DNA from: a bacterium BMS3Bbin13
GTDB taxonomy: Bacteria; Pseudomonadota; Gammaproteobacteria; 21-64-14
Assembly (NCBI GenBank): GCA_002897735.1
Contig: BDTW01000042.1
Coordinates: 44,133 to 108,132, forward strand
Length of the DNA: 64,000 nt
Reading direction: 5' to 3'
Below are positions 42,032 through 50,328 of the stretch, one piece after another (within the stretch, counting starts at the first letter, position 1; each line of letters opens with the position of its first letter). The notes under the pieces are model-generated. The model did not search any database. It was not told where the DNA came from and saw only the letters and a program-made list of their open reading frames with translations. Made by a program: the position numbers and the translations under genes.

Positions 42032-42874
42032 TCAGCCGGCCGGGGCGCAGCGCCCGTCCCGGAAGGGCCCGATGGTCTTCATCATCCGGCTCACGGCGCC
42101 TTTCGGGAGGCCCTGCAGGAGCACCGGTTTTCCCCGGCGATTGCAGTAGAGCAGGGTGGGGGTGGCGACCTGACCGGCCTTCGCCAGCAGCTTGGTATTG
42201 GCCTTCACCTTGGCCCGGACGGCCGCGGACGGATTCGCCACGGGGGTGACGCCGCCCTCTTCCCGGGCGACATCGAAGCCCTTCTCATTCTTCGCCAGCG
42301 CGGCCGCCGGGTCCTTGGCGGTCAGCAGGGCCGCGGATTTTCCGGTGCTGCTGGGCTTGAGGAAGGCCACCGGGATGAAGCGCACCCGTACGCGGCCCGC
42401 CTTCACCAGGGGCATGACCTCGGCGTAGAACTTGTGGCAGTAGATGCAGTTCGGATCGATGAAGGCGGTGAGCAGCGGTCCTTTCCGGCCCACGGTAAAA
42501 CCGGCGGCCCGCACGCTGCCGAGCGCGAACTTCGCGGCCGGCATCGGCTTGGAGATCAGCCCCAGGCGCTCCATCGCCGCACGCGTCTCGCTGGCGCCGC
42601 CGGGACCGATCAGGTTGCCGAGCAGCAGGTACTGATCGTCGCCCGTGAGCCAGCCGACCATCTTGCGGCCCCGGATCTCGAGCAGCACGCCGGTCAGTCC
42701 CGCAGGGCCCGGGAAGAGCTTCTCGACCCGGGCACGCCCGTGGCTGATGCGGGCGATGTGTTCGCTGGCCTGTTTCAGGGTCGGCGCGGCGCCTGCCGGG
42801 GTGGACCACAGGACTCCGGTCAGGACCAGCGACGAAAGGAGTACGGAGAGCGCAGCGGTGCGTGTGCGTGGCAT
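42032..42874 (-). CDS. dsbG: Thiol:disulfide interchange protein DsbG/DsbC-like
   Basis: A 280-residue periplasmic disulfide isomerase. A signal peptide (LLSSLVLTGVLWSTPAGA) leads to a DsbC/G dimerisation domain about 30-100, then the thioredoxin fold beginning LLTAFIDPNCIYCHKFYAE, with active site CIYC, and closing with cis-Pro TPTLLYCNRRGKPVLLQGLP. DsbG of E. coli is 248 residues. It likely reduces or isomerises wrong disulfides or protects single cysteines, fed by a DsbD-type partner not seen here. Single gene; flanked by the TetR operator region and a divergent DUF2249 gene. Confidence 0.9.
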   Translation of the reverse strand: MPRTRTAALSVLLSSLVLTGVLWSTPAGAAPTLKQASEHIARISHGRARVEKLFPGPAGLTGVLLEIRGRKMVGWLTGDDQYLLLGNLIGPGGASETRAAMERLGLISKPMPAAKFALGSVRAAGFTVGRKGPLLTAFIDPNCIYCHKFYAEVMPLVKAGRVRVRFIPVAFLKPSSTGKSAALLTAKDPAAALAKNEKGFDVAREEGGVTPVANPSAAVRAKVKANTKLLAKAGQVATPTLLYCNRRGKPVLLQGLPKGAVSRMMKTIGPFRDGRCAPAG

Positions 42875-43101
42875 CGGAGGTTCCTTGTGCCTGCGTGGGT
42901 CGGGCCGCCGCAGTCCGCGGAACCGCTCCCCGATGGCGGGTCGGTCCCGATGCGGGCGAGTCGCGAACCATTGTACCCAGGATGGTGCGGCCCGGACTAC
43001 CGTCCTGTGAATACCCCTGCGCGGCTCCGGGGAAAGGGGGATCCTCGATGATGCGTCGATCCTCTTCGTCGACGATCTTTGAATAGTCCGTGCGTGCCGG
43101 A

Positions 43102-43140
43102 TTGACAGCCGCCCCTTAAGGAGTAAACAATATACAACTT
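43102..43140 (+). promoter_or_regulatory. Promoter with NsrR-like site upstream of DUF2249-hemerythrin
   Basis: A perfect TTGACA (43102-43107) and a weak -10 (AACAAT, 43126-43131) with 18-bp spacing. Overlapping the -10, AAGGAGTAAAC-A-ATATACAACTT (43118-43140) is an 11-1-11 dyad; the right arm matches the NsrR half-site at 9 of 11 positions, the left at 6. nsrR itself lies 0.9 kb downstream. The rest of 42875-43240 has no gene. Confidence 0.5.
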
Positions 43141-43240
43141 ATACGGCTTCCGCGCGGAAGGGCGCATGCCCCGGCGCCGCCGGTCCCTCGTGAGGGCGGC
43201 GCCCGCGCCGGATGAAGACAATCGAAACGGAGGGTTCCCG

Positions 43241-43498
43241 ATGGCAGGACCGGTCTTCAACTTGGTGAATCAGGCGCCCCACGTGTTCGATGCACGCGGC
43301 GTCGCCAAGCGGTTTCGCCATGCGGCGATTTTCGGTGCTCTCGATGCCCTGCGCCCCGGGGAGACGATGCGCTTCCTGAACGACCACGATCCCCTCCCGC
43401 TGCTGGAGCAGATGAGGACCCGTTACGGGGACACCGTACACATGGCCTATGTAGAGCGCGGGTCCGGGCGCGTGGTCATCGATTTCGCGAGGCGCTGA
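43241..43498 (+). CDS. DUF2249 domain protein
   Basis: An 85-residue cytoplasmic protein of the DUF2249 family. VFDARGVAKRFRHAAIFGALDALRPGETMRFLNDHDPLPLLEQMRTRYGD shows the core, with the NDHDPLPL signature. DUF2249 proteins are found next to hemerythrins and in denitrification/NO-linked clusters; several are thought to bind cofactors or metals. ATG at 43241 follows GGAGG by 7 bp. The hemerythrin gene starts 1 bp after the stop, so they form one operon. Confidence 0.88.
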   Translation: MAGPVFNLVNQAPHVFDARGVAKRFRHAAIFGALDALRPGETMRFLNDHDPLPLLEQMRTRYGDTVHMAYVERGSGRVVIDFARR

Positions 43499-43499
43499 G

Positions 43500-44057
43500 G
43501 TGTCTCTCCTGCGCGAGGCGCCGGGCTTCGACGACCCCGTGGGCCTGCTCGCGGCCTGCCATGGACGGATCGAGGATCAGTGCGCGATGCTGGTTCGGCT
43601 GCCGGCGCATCTGCAGGCGAACGGCCCGGACGAGGCGGCGCGGCGCGCGGGCGAGCGAGCGCTGCGCTACTTTGAGACCGCCGGGCGCCATCATCACACC
43701 GACGAGGACGAAGACCTGTTCCCGTTGCTGCTGCGCCGTGCCGGGATCGCGGGCGAATCCGCGCTGGCGCGGCTGATCGGCGAGTTGGGTGTCCAGCACC
43801 TCGAGCTCGAACGGCTCTGGTTGGGGTTGCGGCCGTTGCTGGAGCGTATCCGCGAGGGGGACGTCGTGGCCCCGGACGACCTGCCGGTGGAGGCGTTCGC
43901 TCATGTCTATCGTCGCCACATGTCCCGGGAGGACGAGCAGGTGCTGCCCTATGCGCGGCGGGTGTTGTCCGAGGACGAGCGGCGGGTCCTCGGCGAGTGC
44001 ATGGCGCGGCGTCGGGAGGCGGTGCCGGGCGGCGCACCCCGGTCGCCCCGCGGATGA
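43500..44057 (+). CDS. Hemerythrin domain protein
   Basis: A 185-residue four-helix hemerythrin-like protein. Fe-ligand candidates are AACHGRI near residue 20, GRHHHTDEDEDLFP near 65, QHLELERLW near 100 and VYRRHMSREDEQVLP near 140, giving the H...HxxxE...H...HxxxxE spacing of a di-iron site. Roles of such proteins include sensing or scavenging NO or O2 and Fe-S repair (as YtfE/RIC). GTG start 1 bp after the DUF2249 stop. Converges with nsrR. Confidence 0.88.
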   Translation: MSLLREAPGFDDPVGLLAACHGRIEDQCAMLVRLPAHLQANGPDEAARRAGERALRYFETAGRHHHTDEDEDLFPLLLRRAGIAGESALARLIGELGVQHLELERLWLGLRPLLERIREGDVVAPDDLPVEAFAHVYRRHMSREDEQVLPYARRVLSEDERRVLGECMARRREAVPGGAPRSPRG

Positions 44058-44060
44058 CCG

Positions 44061-44513
44061 TCAGGGATCGGCGCGCGTCCGGTCCGCGGGGTGCAGTCGT
44101 TGCGAAACGGCGGGATTGACCAGATCGGCGAGGGTATATCGGTCGAGTGCTGTAAGAAACGCCGCGCGTGCGTCGGCGACCGCCCCCTTCAGCGCGCAGC
44201 ACGGGTCGAGGAGGCAGTTCGCGGGGTGGTCCTCGCCCATGCATTCCACCACCGCCAGGGATCCCTCCATCCGGCGCACCACCTCGCCGAGGTTGATCTG
44301 TGCGGCCGGGCGGGCGAGTTGCAGGCCGCCGCCCTTGCCGCGTCGGGTGATGAGGTATCCGGTGTGTGCCAGCCCATGGACCACCTTGAGCAGGTGGTTG
44401 CGGGAGATCCGGTAGCGCTCGGCGATCTCGGAGATGGTGCCGGTCCTCCCCGGTCGGCCGCCCAGGTACATGAGTACCCGCAGAGCGTAGTCGGTGTAAC
44501 GGGTCAGACGCAT
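44061..44513 (-). CDS. nsrR: Nitric-oxide-sensing repressor NsrR
   Basis: A 150-residue Rrf2-family regulator. It begins MRLTRYTDYALRVLMYLGG, with SRNHLLKVVHGLAHTGYLITRRGKGGGLQL as winged HTH, both NsrR hallmarks. Three cysteines for a [4Fe-4S] or [2Fe-2S] cluster lie in VVECMGEDHPANCLLDPCCALK near 92-110; the doubled CC gives one extra. NO destroys the cluster and releases target promoters. ATG at 44513 is chosen as homology starts there. It converges on the hemerythrin gene (3-bp gap), whose promoter carries an NsrR-like site. Confidence 0.93.
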   Translation of the reverse strand: MRLTRYTDYALRVLMYLGGRPGRTGTISEIAERYRISRNHLLKVVHGLAHTGYLITRRGKGGGLQLARPAAQINLGEVVRRMEGSLAVVECMGEDHPANCLLDPCCALKGAVADARAAFLTALDRYTLADLVNPAVSQRLHPADRTRADP

Positions 44514-44726
44514 CGGCGTCGGTGCGGTCCATTGTCCGGGGTCGCCGCGCGGCGACCCGCCGGAAGCATGCAGATTGTGGTATCCAGTATACAGGTTCAT
44601 GTGGAACCGTCGCTACGGGGCCGCCGCTCCCGCCGGGAACCCTACACAGGGGACGCGGTCTCACTTTTCGTTCCACCGGATCGACCGGAATCAGCCACGA
44701 ACCAAACCGAGATCGAGGAGAGCCCC

Positions 44727-45125
44727 ATGGATTATGCAAGCGCGGAGAATCAGATCGCACAGGTGGAGCAACAGGGCCGGACGACGCTGCAGAAAATGCA
44801 GACGCTGGCCCAGAAACTGCGCTCCTCCGCCACCGATGAGACCACCGGCCGCGAGCGGGCCATGGACCTGCGCGAAGTTGCGCTGTCCGTTCAGCAGCAG
44901 AACCAGTCCGTGGTGGCGCTGGTCGATCAGATGGCCGAGTACATCAAGACCCTGGAGGGGCAACTGCAATCGCACCCCAACCCCACGATGCAGCCGCGCG
45001 GCTGGGGCAACCGGGCCCCGATGTCGGGCGGCGGTTTCTGGGGCAGCATCACCAGCGGCTTGGGTATGGGCGCCGGATTCGCGGTGGCCGACGACGTGGT
45101 CGGCGGCCTGTTCAATATGTTCTGA
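44727..45125 (+). CDS. Uncharacterised coiled-coil protein with Gly-rich tail
   Basis: A 132-residue protein I do not recognise. Residues 1-80 are strongly helical and heptad-like (AENQIAQVEQQGRTTLQKMQTLAQKL, VALSVQQQNQSVVALVDQMAEYIKTLEGQL). Residues 95-132 are Gly-rich and hydrophobic (MSGGGFWGSITSGLGMGAGFAVADDVVGGLF), which could insert in or associate with membrane. GAGGAG precedes the ATG by about 6 bp. No signal peptide. Upstream (44514-44726) is an AT-richer divergent promoter region shared with nsrR. Confidence 0.75.
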   Translation: MDYASAENQIAQVEQQGRTTLQKMQTLAQKLRSSATDETTGRERAMDLREVALSVQQQNQSVVALVDQMAEYIKTLEGQLQSHPNPTMQPRGWGNRAPMSGGGFWGSITSGLGMGAGFAVADDVVGGLFNMF

Positions 45126-45134
45126 ACGCTGAAC

Positions 45135-45380
45135 TTGACATCCTCCCCGGCATGAATGCCGGAGATTCCTACGGCGCTCAGGCGCGGCATTGAGCCGCTC
45201 CCGAGTCGCTTCGGCGGGTTCCTGCTTCATCGGGGCAGGTTGCGGCGCGCAGCGCCCAACACTTACGGCCTCTCCACAGGCTTCACTTCCCGCCTGCCCG
45301 GCGGTAGGTCTTGCAACATCCACATTATAGGACGGCTGCGCCGTCCGCGCTATCCTTCCCCGCCCTGAACGGCGGGGCTT
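45135..45380 (-). mobile_element. Internally deleted IS200/IS605-family (TnpB) element
   Basis: Both subterminal hairpins of this class are present: CCGGCAT-GA-ATGCCGG at 45147-45162, in the family context GACATCCTCC...GGAGATTCCTACGG, and CCCCGCC-CTGAAC-GGCGGGG at 45358-45377. On the minus strand the DNA between them carries a decayed TnpB C-terminus (ACGEAV...PMKQEPAEATRER) followed by the right end, which in intact elements gives the reRNA/omegaRNA 3' part. The RuvC and zinc-finger coding regions are missing, so it is non-autonomous. An additional hairpin (GACGGC/GCCGTC) lies at 45331-45345. This fills most of the gap 45126-45426. Confidence 0.7.
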
Positions 45381-45426
45381 GCCGCGCACCGGGTCAGGTC
45401 CCGGGTCCCGGCGCCTTCCGGCGGAA

Positions 45427-46284
45427 TTAGCCCAGCAGCACCCAACCGAGCGCGCCGAGACCCGCCGCCACGCAGTAGAAGGCGAACGGGCGCAGCGCCT
45501 GGAATTCATGGCGGTTGAAGTAGCGCATGAGGATCCAGGCGCTCGCATAGGCAAACACGCCCGCCACCAGTCCGGCGAGGAACACCAGCCCCACGCTCAT
45601 ATGCGCGTGGGCGGCGAAGAGCTTCGGTACCTCGAGGAGCCCGGCGGCGCCGATGATCGGCGTGGCCATCAGGAACGAGAAACGCGCCGCGTCCGCGTAG
45701 TCGAGCCCGGTCCCGAGCCCGGCCACCAGCGTCACGCCGGAGCGCGACATTCCGGGGATCAGCGCCAACGCCTGGGCGAAGCCGATGAGCAGCGCCTTGC
45801 CCCAGGAGAGGGTGTCCGGTCGGCGGTCCGCGCAGCGGTGTTTGAGCCGGTCCCCCGCCAGCAGCACCACACCGTTGAGTGCCAGGAACGCGGCTACCAC
45901 GCCGGCATCCGAGAACAGCAGGCGCAGGTGCTTTTCGAACGCCAGGCCCAGCAGTCCGGCGGGCACCGTCGCCACGACCAGCAGCCAGAACAGCCGCGCC
46001 TCGGGATTGTCCGCACGCCCGCGCGCGCGCGCCACGCCGGAGAACAGTGCCATCCAGTCGCGTCGAAAGAACAGGAACAGGGCGCCGGCGGTGCCCAGGT
46101 GCAGGACGACGAGGAACGGGAGGAAGTCCGGATTGTATCGGTTCAGGTTCCAGTGCAGCAGGGTGGTGAGTAGCACGCCGTGCCCCAGACTGCTGATGGG
46201 AAACAGTTCCGTAATGCCCTGCATTACGGCGAAGAGCAGGATATGCGCGGTGTCGATCAAGGGGGTGGTGTCCCGGCGGCGCAA
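45427..46284 (-). CDS. uppP: Undecaprenyl-diphosphatase UppP/BacA
   Basis: A 285-residue inner-membrane enzyme that recycles the lipid carrier undecaprenyl pyrophosphate for peptidoglycan and other polymers. Motifs: AVMQGITELFPISSLGHG (the (E/Q)-rich first motif) near residue 20, and IPGMSRSGVTL near residue 175. About eight helices. The start is uncertain: the track's start is a TTG without ribosome site, and a TTG eight codons later lies nearer the homology. It ends 47 bp from the IS605 remnant. Confidence 0.92.
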   Translation of the reverse strand: MRRRDTTPLIDTAHILLFAVMQGITELFPISSLGHGVLLTTLLHWNLNRYNPDFLPFLVVLHLGTAGALFLFFRRDWMALFSGVARARGRADNPEARLFWLLVVATVPAGLLGLAFEKHLRLLFSDAGVVAAFLALNGVVLLAGDRLKHRCADRRPDTLSWGKALLIGFAQALALIPGMSRSGVTLVAGLGTGLDYADAARFSFLMATPIIGAAGLLEVPKLFAAHAHMSVGLVFLAGLVAGVFAYASAWILMRYFNRHEFQALRPFAFYCVAAGLGALGWVLLG

Positions 46285-46428
46285 GGAAGGTTTGCCGGTC
46301 GGGGCGGATGGCCGCGGCCGCTCCGGCCCTGCGCCGCGGGCGTGTCGGCGACGCGCAACGATGGTACCCTAAGCGCGCTCGCAGATGAACCGCACTCGCA
46401 GATGAACCGCGTCGGTAAGGGAGGGTAG

Positions 46429-47025
46429 ATGCAGCTCAAAGAGCGTGTGCGTAACATCCTCCTCAAGCCGAAGCACGAATGGGAGGTCATCGCCGGCGAG
46501 GACACCACTATCGGCGCGCTGTACCGCGGGTACATCGTCCCGCTCGCGGCCATCGGGCCGGTGGCCCTGTTGATACGCTTCTCACTCATGGGCGGGGGGA
46601 TGCCGGGCGGCGGACACCCCCAACCCTCACCCCTGCCCGGTCCGGGCCAGGCGGTACTCGCATTCGCCCTCAACATGGCGGCGGTGTTCGTGGTGGCTCT
46701 GTTGGTGGATGTGCTGGCGCCGATTTTCGGCGGGCGCAAAAACCCGGTCCAGGCACTGAAGGTCGCCGCCTATGCCAGTACCCCGGGCTGGATCGCCAGC
46801 GTGTTCGTGCTGGTCCCGATCCTGACCGTCCTGGCGCTGGCGGCGGGGGTGTACGGACTGTATCTCCTCTATCTCGGTCTGCCGCCCGTAATGGGGGCGC
46901 CGCGCGAGCGCGCGCTGGGCTATACCATCGTGGTGGTGATCGCCGTGGTGCTGGTCTATATCGCGATGGGTCTCATCGCCGGGATGGTCATGTCGCCGAT
47001 GATGCCGTCGGGGCCCGGGCATTGA
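46429..47025 (+). CDS. YIP1 family membrane protein
   Basis: A 198-residue membrane protein. The amphipathic start LKERVRNILLKPKHEWEVIAGE and TIGALYRGYIVPLAAIGPVALLI are the YIP1 signature, followed by four more helices with KNPVQALKVAAYASTPGWIASV and a Pro/Gly-rich loop (GGGMPGGGHPQPSPLPGPG) after helix 1. Function of bacterial YIP1 proteins is not established. GGGAGG precedes the ATG. Confidence 0.88.
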   Translation: MQLKERVRNILLKPKHEWEVIAGEDTTIGALYRGYIVPLAAIGPVALLIRFSLMGGGMPGGGHPQPSPLPGPGQAVLAFALNMAAVFVVALLVDVLAPIFGGRKNPVQALKVAAYASTPGWIASVFVLVPILTVLALAAGVYGLYLLYLGLPPVMGAPRERALGYTIVVVIAVVLVYIAMGLIAGMVMSPMMPSGPGH

Positions 47026-47047
47026 GGACACCGCGGCGGGGCGCCCG

Positions 47048-47761
47048 TCACGGTACGCGGATACCGATCCGTCGCAGGGCGGTGTCCATCTGATCGGCCC
47101 AGCCGCGGTTGGCGCTCGGGCTGGCCGGGCTTGGATGGGGAACCCAGCCGGTGGCGACGCCGCTGCCGGCGAGCACCTCTGCGATGCGGGTTTGGGCGAA
47201 GCGGCCCACGCCCAGCACATGGCGCGGCGCCAGGGTGCGGACCGAGCGGGCGAGCGCCCGGTCGCAGGCCGCGAACAGCCCGGCGCGCTCCACGGCCGGC
47301 AGCCGGTCCGGCGTGCGGTTGCGCCCGGTGCTCTCCATGAAGCACAGCGGGCAGTAGTTGATCACCAGAAAGCGGGCGAAGAAACGTCGCGGCGTGCCGA
47401 ACCGTTCGCGCGCCCATCCCCACAGGCGCCCTCCGCTGACCTCGCGGCGCCGGCAGGCGAAGCCGAGCACCGGTCGCTTGGGGTGCTCCCGGCGCGGTCG
47501 CGCGACCGGGGCCTCGATGCCCAGCCAGTCGCGCACCATCTCCACGTCGCCGAACGGCACGCCGGTCTGGGCCATGCCCCATGGGCCGGGGTTCATGCCC
47601 ACCAGGATCACCTCGCGGGTGCCGGTACCGTAGCGGCGCAGGTAGTCGCGGTGCGGCGCCCAGGCGTATTCGAGGGGGTTGTACACGTGGGTGACCGGTG
47701 CCGCGAAGCGCAGCCCCGCCACCTCGGCGCCGAGCCGGCGCGCGGTCGTCACCAAGTCCAA
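47048..47761 (-). CDS. SMUG1-type uracil-DNA glycosylase
   Basis: A 237-residue base-excision repair enzyme removing uracil (and oxidised uracils) from DNA. Motif I is GMNPGPWGMAQTGVPFGD and motif II HPSPASPSANRGW, both almost as in animal SMUG1. VINYCPLCFMESTGRNRTPDRLP is also family-typical. The track ORF starts further upstream; TTG at 47761, 8 bp after AGGGAGG, is preferred, with GTG at 47752 as alternative. It converges with the YIP1 gene. Confidence 0.9.
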   Translation of the reverse strand: MDLVTTARRLGAEVAGLRFAAPVTHVYNPLEYAWAPHRDYLRRYGTGTREVILVGMNPGPWGMAQTGVPFGDVEMVRDWLGIEAPVARPRREHPKRPVLGFACRRREVSGGRLWGWARERFGTPRRFFARFLVINYCPLCFMESTGRNRTPDRLPAVERAGLFAACDRALARSVRTLAPRHVLGVGRFAQTRIAEVLAGSGVATGWVPHPSPASPSANRGWADQMDTALRRIGIRVP

Positions 47762-48141
47762 TCGCCCGCCCTCCCTGCGCCCGGACCGGCGGCGGCAGGT
47801 GCCGCGCCGCAGTCCTGTGTCGCCCGCCGCACCGCGGCACGGGGGGATGGCTCGCGCCGGTTTCCGAACACCCGCGGGGTCTCCCATCCATCTCCTCGCC
47901 CCCGCTTTCGCGCGAGAGGGCAACGGCCTTTCAAATCAAACGATATGAGATCCATGGAGTGATCCGGATTCAATGGCCGGGGGTGAGGGGGGGCATAGCG
48001 GACTTCGACGCCACTGTAGGTGATTCGATGGGGGCGTGGCAATCGCCCCGACTCCGAGCGTGCGCGAGGTGCCGACGGTGCGTTATTGTAATACAGTCGT
48101 GGGACTGGGATGCGGCCGTGCCGCTCGGTGTGGAGGGGGCT
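47762..48141. other. Divergent intergenic region between SMUG and pncA
   Basis: No supported gene. The ORFs crossing it are shadows. TTATTGTAATAC at about 48083-48094 could serve as the -10 area for pncA; no confident -35 was found. Confidence 0.35.
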
Positions 48142-48795
48142 ATGGGTACCGAGCCGGATTGGGAACACGCGGCGTTGCTGGTGGTGGACGTGCAGCCGGA
48201 CTTCATGCCCGGCGGTGCGCTGCCGGTGTCCGAAGGCGACCGGATCCTCGCGCCGCTGCGCCGGCTGCTCGAATCCGGTCGTTTCCGGCACCGGGTCGCG
48301 ACCCAGGACTGGCATCCGCCCGGGCACATCTCCTTCGCCAGCCGTCATTCGGGGCGCGCGCCGTTCGACACCCTCGGACTCTACGGTCATCCGCAGATGC
48401 TGTGGCCGGATCACTGCATACGAGGCACGGCCGGCGCGGCGTTGCACCCGGCCCTGCCCTGGGAGCGCGTCGACCTGATCCTGCGCAAGGGGACCGATCC
48501 GCAGGTCGACTCCTACAGCGGATTTCGCAACAACTGGGATCCGCGCGGCGAGCGCCCGCCCACGGGGCTGGCCGGCTACCTGCGCGAACGCGGCGTGCGC
48601 GAGGTCTATCTGTGCGGGCTGGCGCGCGAGGTATGCGTGAAGTGGACCGCGGAGGATGCCGTGGAGGCCGGCTTCCGGACCCGCCTGCTGTGGGACCTGA
48701 CCCGCGCGGTCGACCCCGGGGCCGACGAGGCGTTGCGCGCCGATCTGACACGCCGCGGCGTCGAGATCATCACCTCGGATCGGCTGCCGGGATGA
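48142..48795 (+). CDS. pncA: Nicotinamidase (pyrazinamidase family)
   Basis: A 217-residue enzyme hydrolysing nicotinamide to nicotinate for NAD salvage. The catalytic triad is present: Asp in VVDVQPDF near residue 16, Lys in LRKGTDPQVDSYSGF near 118, and Cys in LCGLAREVCVKWTAEDA near 160. Metal ligands are in QDWHPPGHISF (Asp, His, His). GGAGG lies just before ATG 48142. It overlaps srkA by ATGA. Confidence 0.94.
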   Translation: MGTEPDWEHAALLVVDVQPDFMPGGALPVSEGDRILAPLRRLLESGRFRHRVATQDWHPPGHISFASRHSGRAPFDTLGLYGHPQMLWPDHCIRGTAGAALHPALPWERVDLILRKGTDPQVDSYSGFRNNWDPRGERPPTGLAGYLRERGVREVYLCGLAREVCVKWTAEDAVEAGFRTRLLWDLTRAVDPGADEALRADLTRRGVEIITSDRLPG

Positions 48796-49835
48796 GCGGC
48801 GGGGGACTCGATGACGGGCGCACCGGGGCGGATGACGCGGGCGGCCCGGACGAGGCCGCAGCGCCGTACGCGCGCCTCGGTCCGGAGACGGTACTGGCCG
48901 CGGTCGAGAGCGCGGGCTACTCCTGCGACGGGCACCTGCTCGCGCTCAACAGCTACGAGAACCGGGTCTACCAGGTCGGCATCGAGGATGCGCCGCCGCT
49001 GGTCGTGAAATTCTACCGCCCGGGGCGCTGGAGCGACGCGCAGATCCTGGAGGAGCACCACTACACTCTGGAGTTGGCCGAGCGGGAGATCCCGGTGGTG
49101 GCGCCGCTCGTCGACGGCGAAGGTCGTACCTTGCTGTGCCATGGTCCGTTTCGCTTCGCACTCTATCCGCGTCGCGGCGGGCGCGCTCCGGACCTGGAAG
49201 ACCCCGGGCAGCTCGAGCAGTGCGGGCGGTTTCTGGGACGTATCCATGCCTACGGCGCAGTGCGCCCATTCGAGCACCGCCCGGAGTTGAGCGTCGAACA
49301 GTTCGGGGTCGAGTCCTATCGCTACCTGCTCGAACACGGCTTCATCCCGCGCGGCCTGGAGGCGGCCTACCGCACGCTCGCCGAAGACCTGATTGCGCGC
49401 GTGCGCGCCTGCTACGAGCGCGCCGGTACACCGGCGCGGCTGCGTCTGCACGGGGACTGCCACCCCGGCAATATCCTGTGGACCGACGAGGGTCCGCACA
49501 TCGTCGACTTCGACGACGCGCGCACCGGTCCCGCCATACAGGATTTGTGGATGTTCCTGTCGGGCGATCGGGCCTTCATGACCGCCCGACTCGCGGACCT
49601 GCTGGAGGGTTACACGCAGTTCCAGTCCTTCGATCCCCGGGAACTGCATCTGATCGAGGCACTGCGCACGTTGCGCATGCTGCACTACGCGGCCTGGATC
49701 GCGCGACGCTGGGGCGATCCCGCCTTCCCGCGGGCGTTCCCGTGGTTCGCCGGCGGTCGCTACTGGGACGAGCACATCTTGTCGCTGCGCGAGCAGGCCG
49801 CGCTCATGGACGAGCCGCCGCTGGTCTGGTCATGA
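48792..49835 (+). CDS. srkA: Stress response kinase A (Ser/Thr kinase SrkA/YihE)
   Basis: A 347-residue kinase of the APH-like fold. Landmarks: LLALNSYENRVYQVGIED at the glycine-rich-loop position, VVKFYRPGRWSDAQILEEH with the ATP-binding Lys, LRLHGDCHPGNILW as catalytic loop and HIVDFDDARTGPAIQDLWMF as the metal-binding Asp loop. SrkA counteracts stress-triggered cell death and often lies beside dsbA in enterobacteria; here a DsbA-like gene follows one gene later. The N-terminal 25 residues are a low-complexity extension. ATG overlaps the pncA stop. Confidence 0.93.
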   Translation: MSGGGLDDGRTGADDAGGPDEAAAPYARLGPETVLAAVESAGYSCDGHLLALNSYENRVYQVGIEDAPPLVVKFYRPGRWSDAQILEEHHYTLELAEREIPVVAPLVDGEGRTLLCHGPFRFALYPRRGGRAPDLEDPGQLEQCGRFLGRIHAYGAVRPFEHRPELSVEQFGVESYRYLLEHGFIPRGLEAAYRTLAEDLIARVRACYERAGTPARLRLHGDCHPGNILWTDEGPHIVDFDDARTGPAIQDLWMFLSGDRAFMTARLADLLEGYTQFQSFDPRELHLIEALRTLRMLHYAAWIARRWGDPAFPRAFPWFAGGRYWDEHILSLREQAALMDEPPLVWS

Positions 49836-49868
49836 CCGTGGTGCCGGACGCGCGCCCGGTGCGGTCGG

Positions 49869-49874
49869 TATAAT
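49869..49874 (+). promoter_or_regulatory. Consensus -10 (TATAAT) directly before a start codon
   Basis: TATAAT ends 6 bp before the ATG at 49881, so transcription would begin at or next to the A of ATG. No Shine-Dalgarno fits in the gap. No good -35 is visible at 17 bp. Confidence 0.5.
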
Positions 49875-49880
49875 CGCACC

Positions 49881-50273
49881 ATGGAATTTTTCGCCGCCGT
49901 CGCGTGCCGTCCGGCCGCCGCGCGCCTGCATGCGCGGCTGACCGTGGCCGATTTGCCGTGCTGGTGCGCCTCCATCGAGCGGGTGCTGGCCGATCACGGT
50001 GCGGACGGCGAGATCTATACCGTGTGGGGGCGGTTCCGGGTGCACCGCGAGGAGATTCGCGACGGTGTGCGCTTCACGCTGCCCGGTTGTCCCAACGCGC
50101 TCGCGTGGACCGTGCGCCGTGACGAGTCCGCGGGGCTGTTGGTCCATTGCACCATCGATCGCCGCGACCCCGATCCGGATTTCGTCGCCTCGCTGCAACG
50201 ATTCGTCGCCGACTGGGCGCACGGATTGGCACGGCTGGCGCAGGATCCGGGGGAGGGCGCACGGGCGTCATGA
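49881..50273 (+). CDS. Uncharacterised protein, possibly leaderless
   Basis: A 130-residue protein I do not recognise. It has mixed alpha/beta character (GEIYTVWGRFRVHREEIRDGVRFTLPGCPNALAWTVRR, then LLVHCTIDRRDPDPDFVASLQRFVADWAHGLARL). Three Cys/Trp-rich spots (LPCWCAS, LPGCPN) stand out. No signal peptide or membrane helix. It sits between srkA and the DsbA-like gene on the same strand, but the -10 element just ahead suggests its own transcription. A small hairpin (GGAGTT-GAA-AACTCC, 50295-50309) lies after it. Confidence 0.75.
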   Translation: MEFFAAVACRPAAARLHARLTVADLPCWCASIERVLADHGADGEIYTVWGRFRVHREEIRDGVRFTLPGCPNALAWTVRRDESAGLLVHCTIDRRDPDPDFVASLQRFVADWAHGLARLAQDPGEGARAS

Positions 50274-50328
50274 TCGTGGATCCGGACTATACTTGGAGTT
50301 GAAAACTCCCGGGTGTGGCGCGGTGGTC

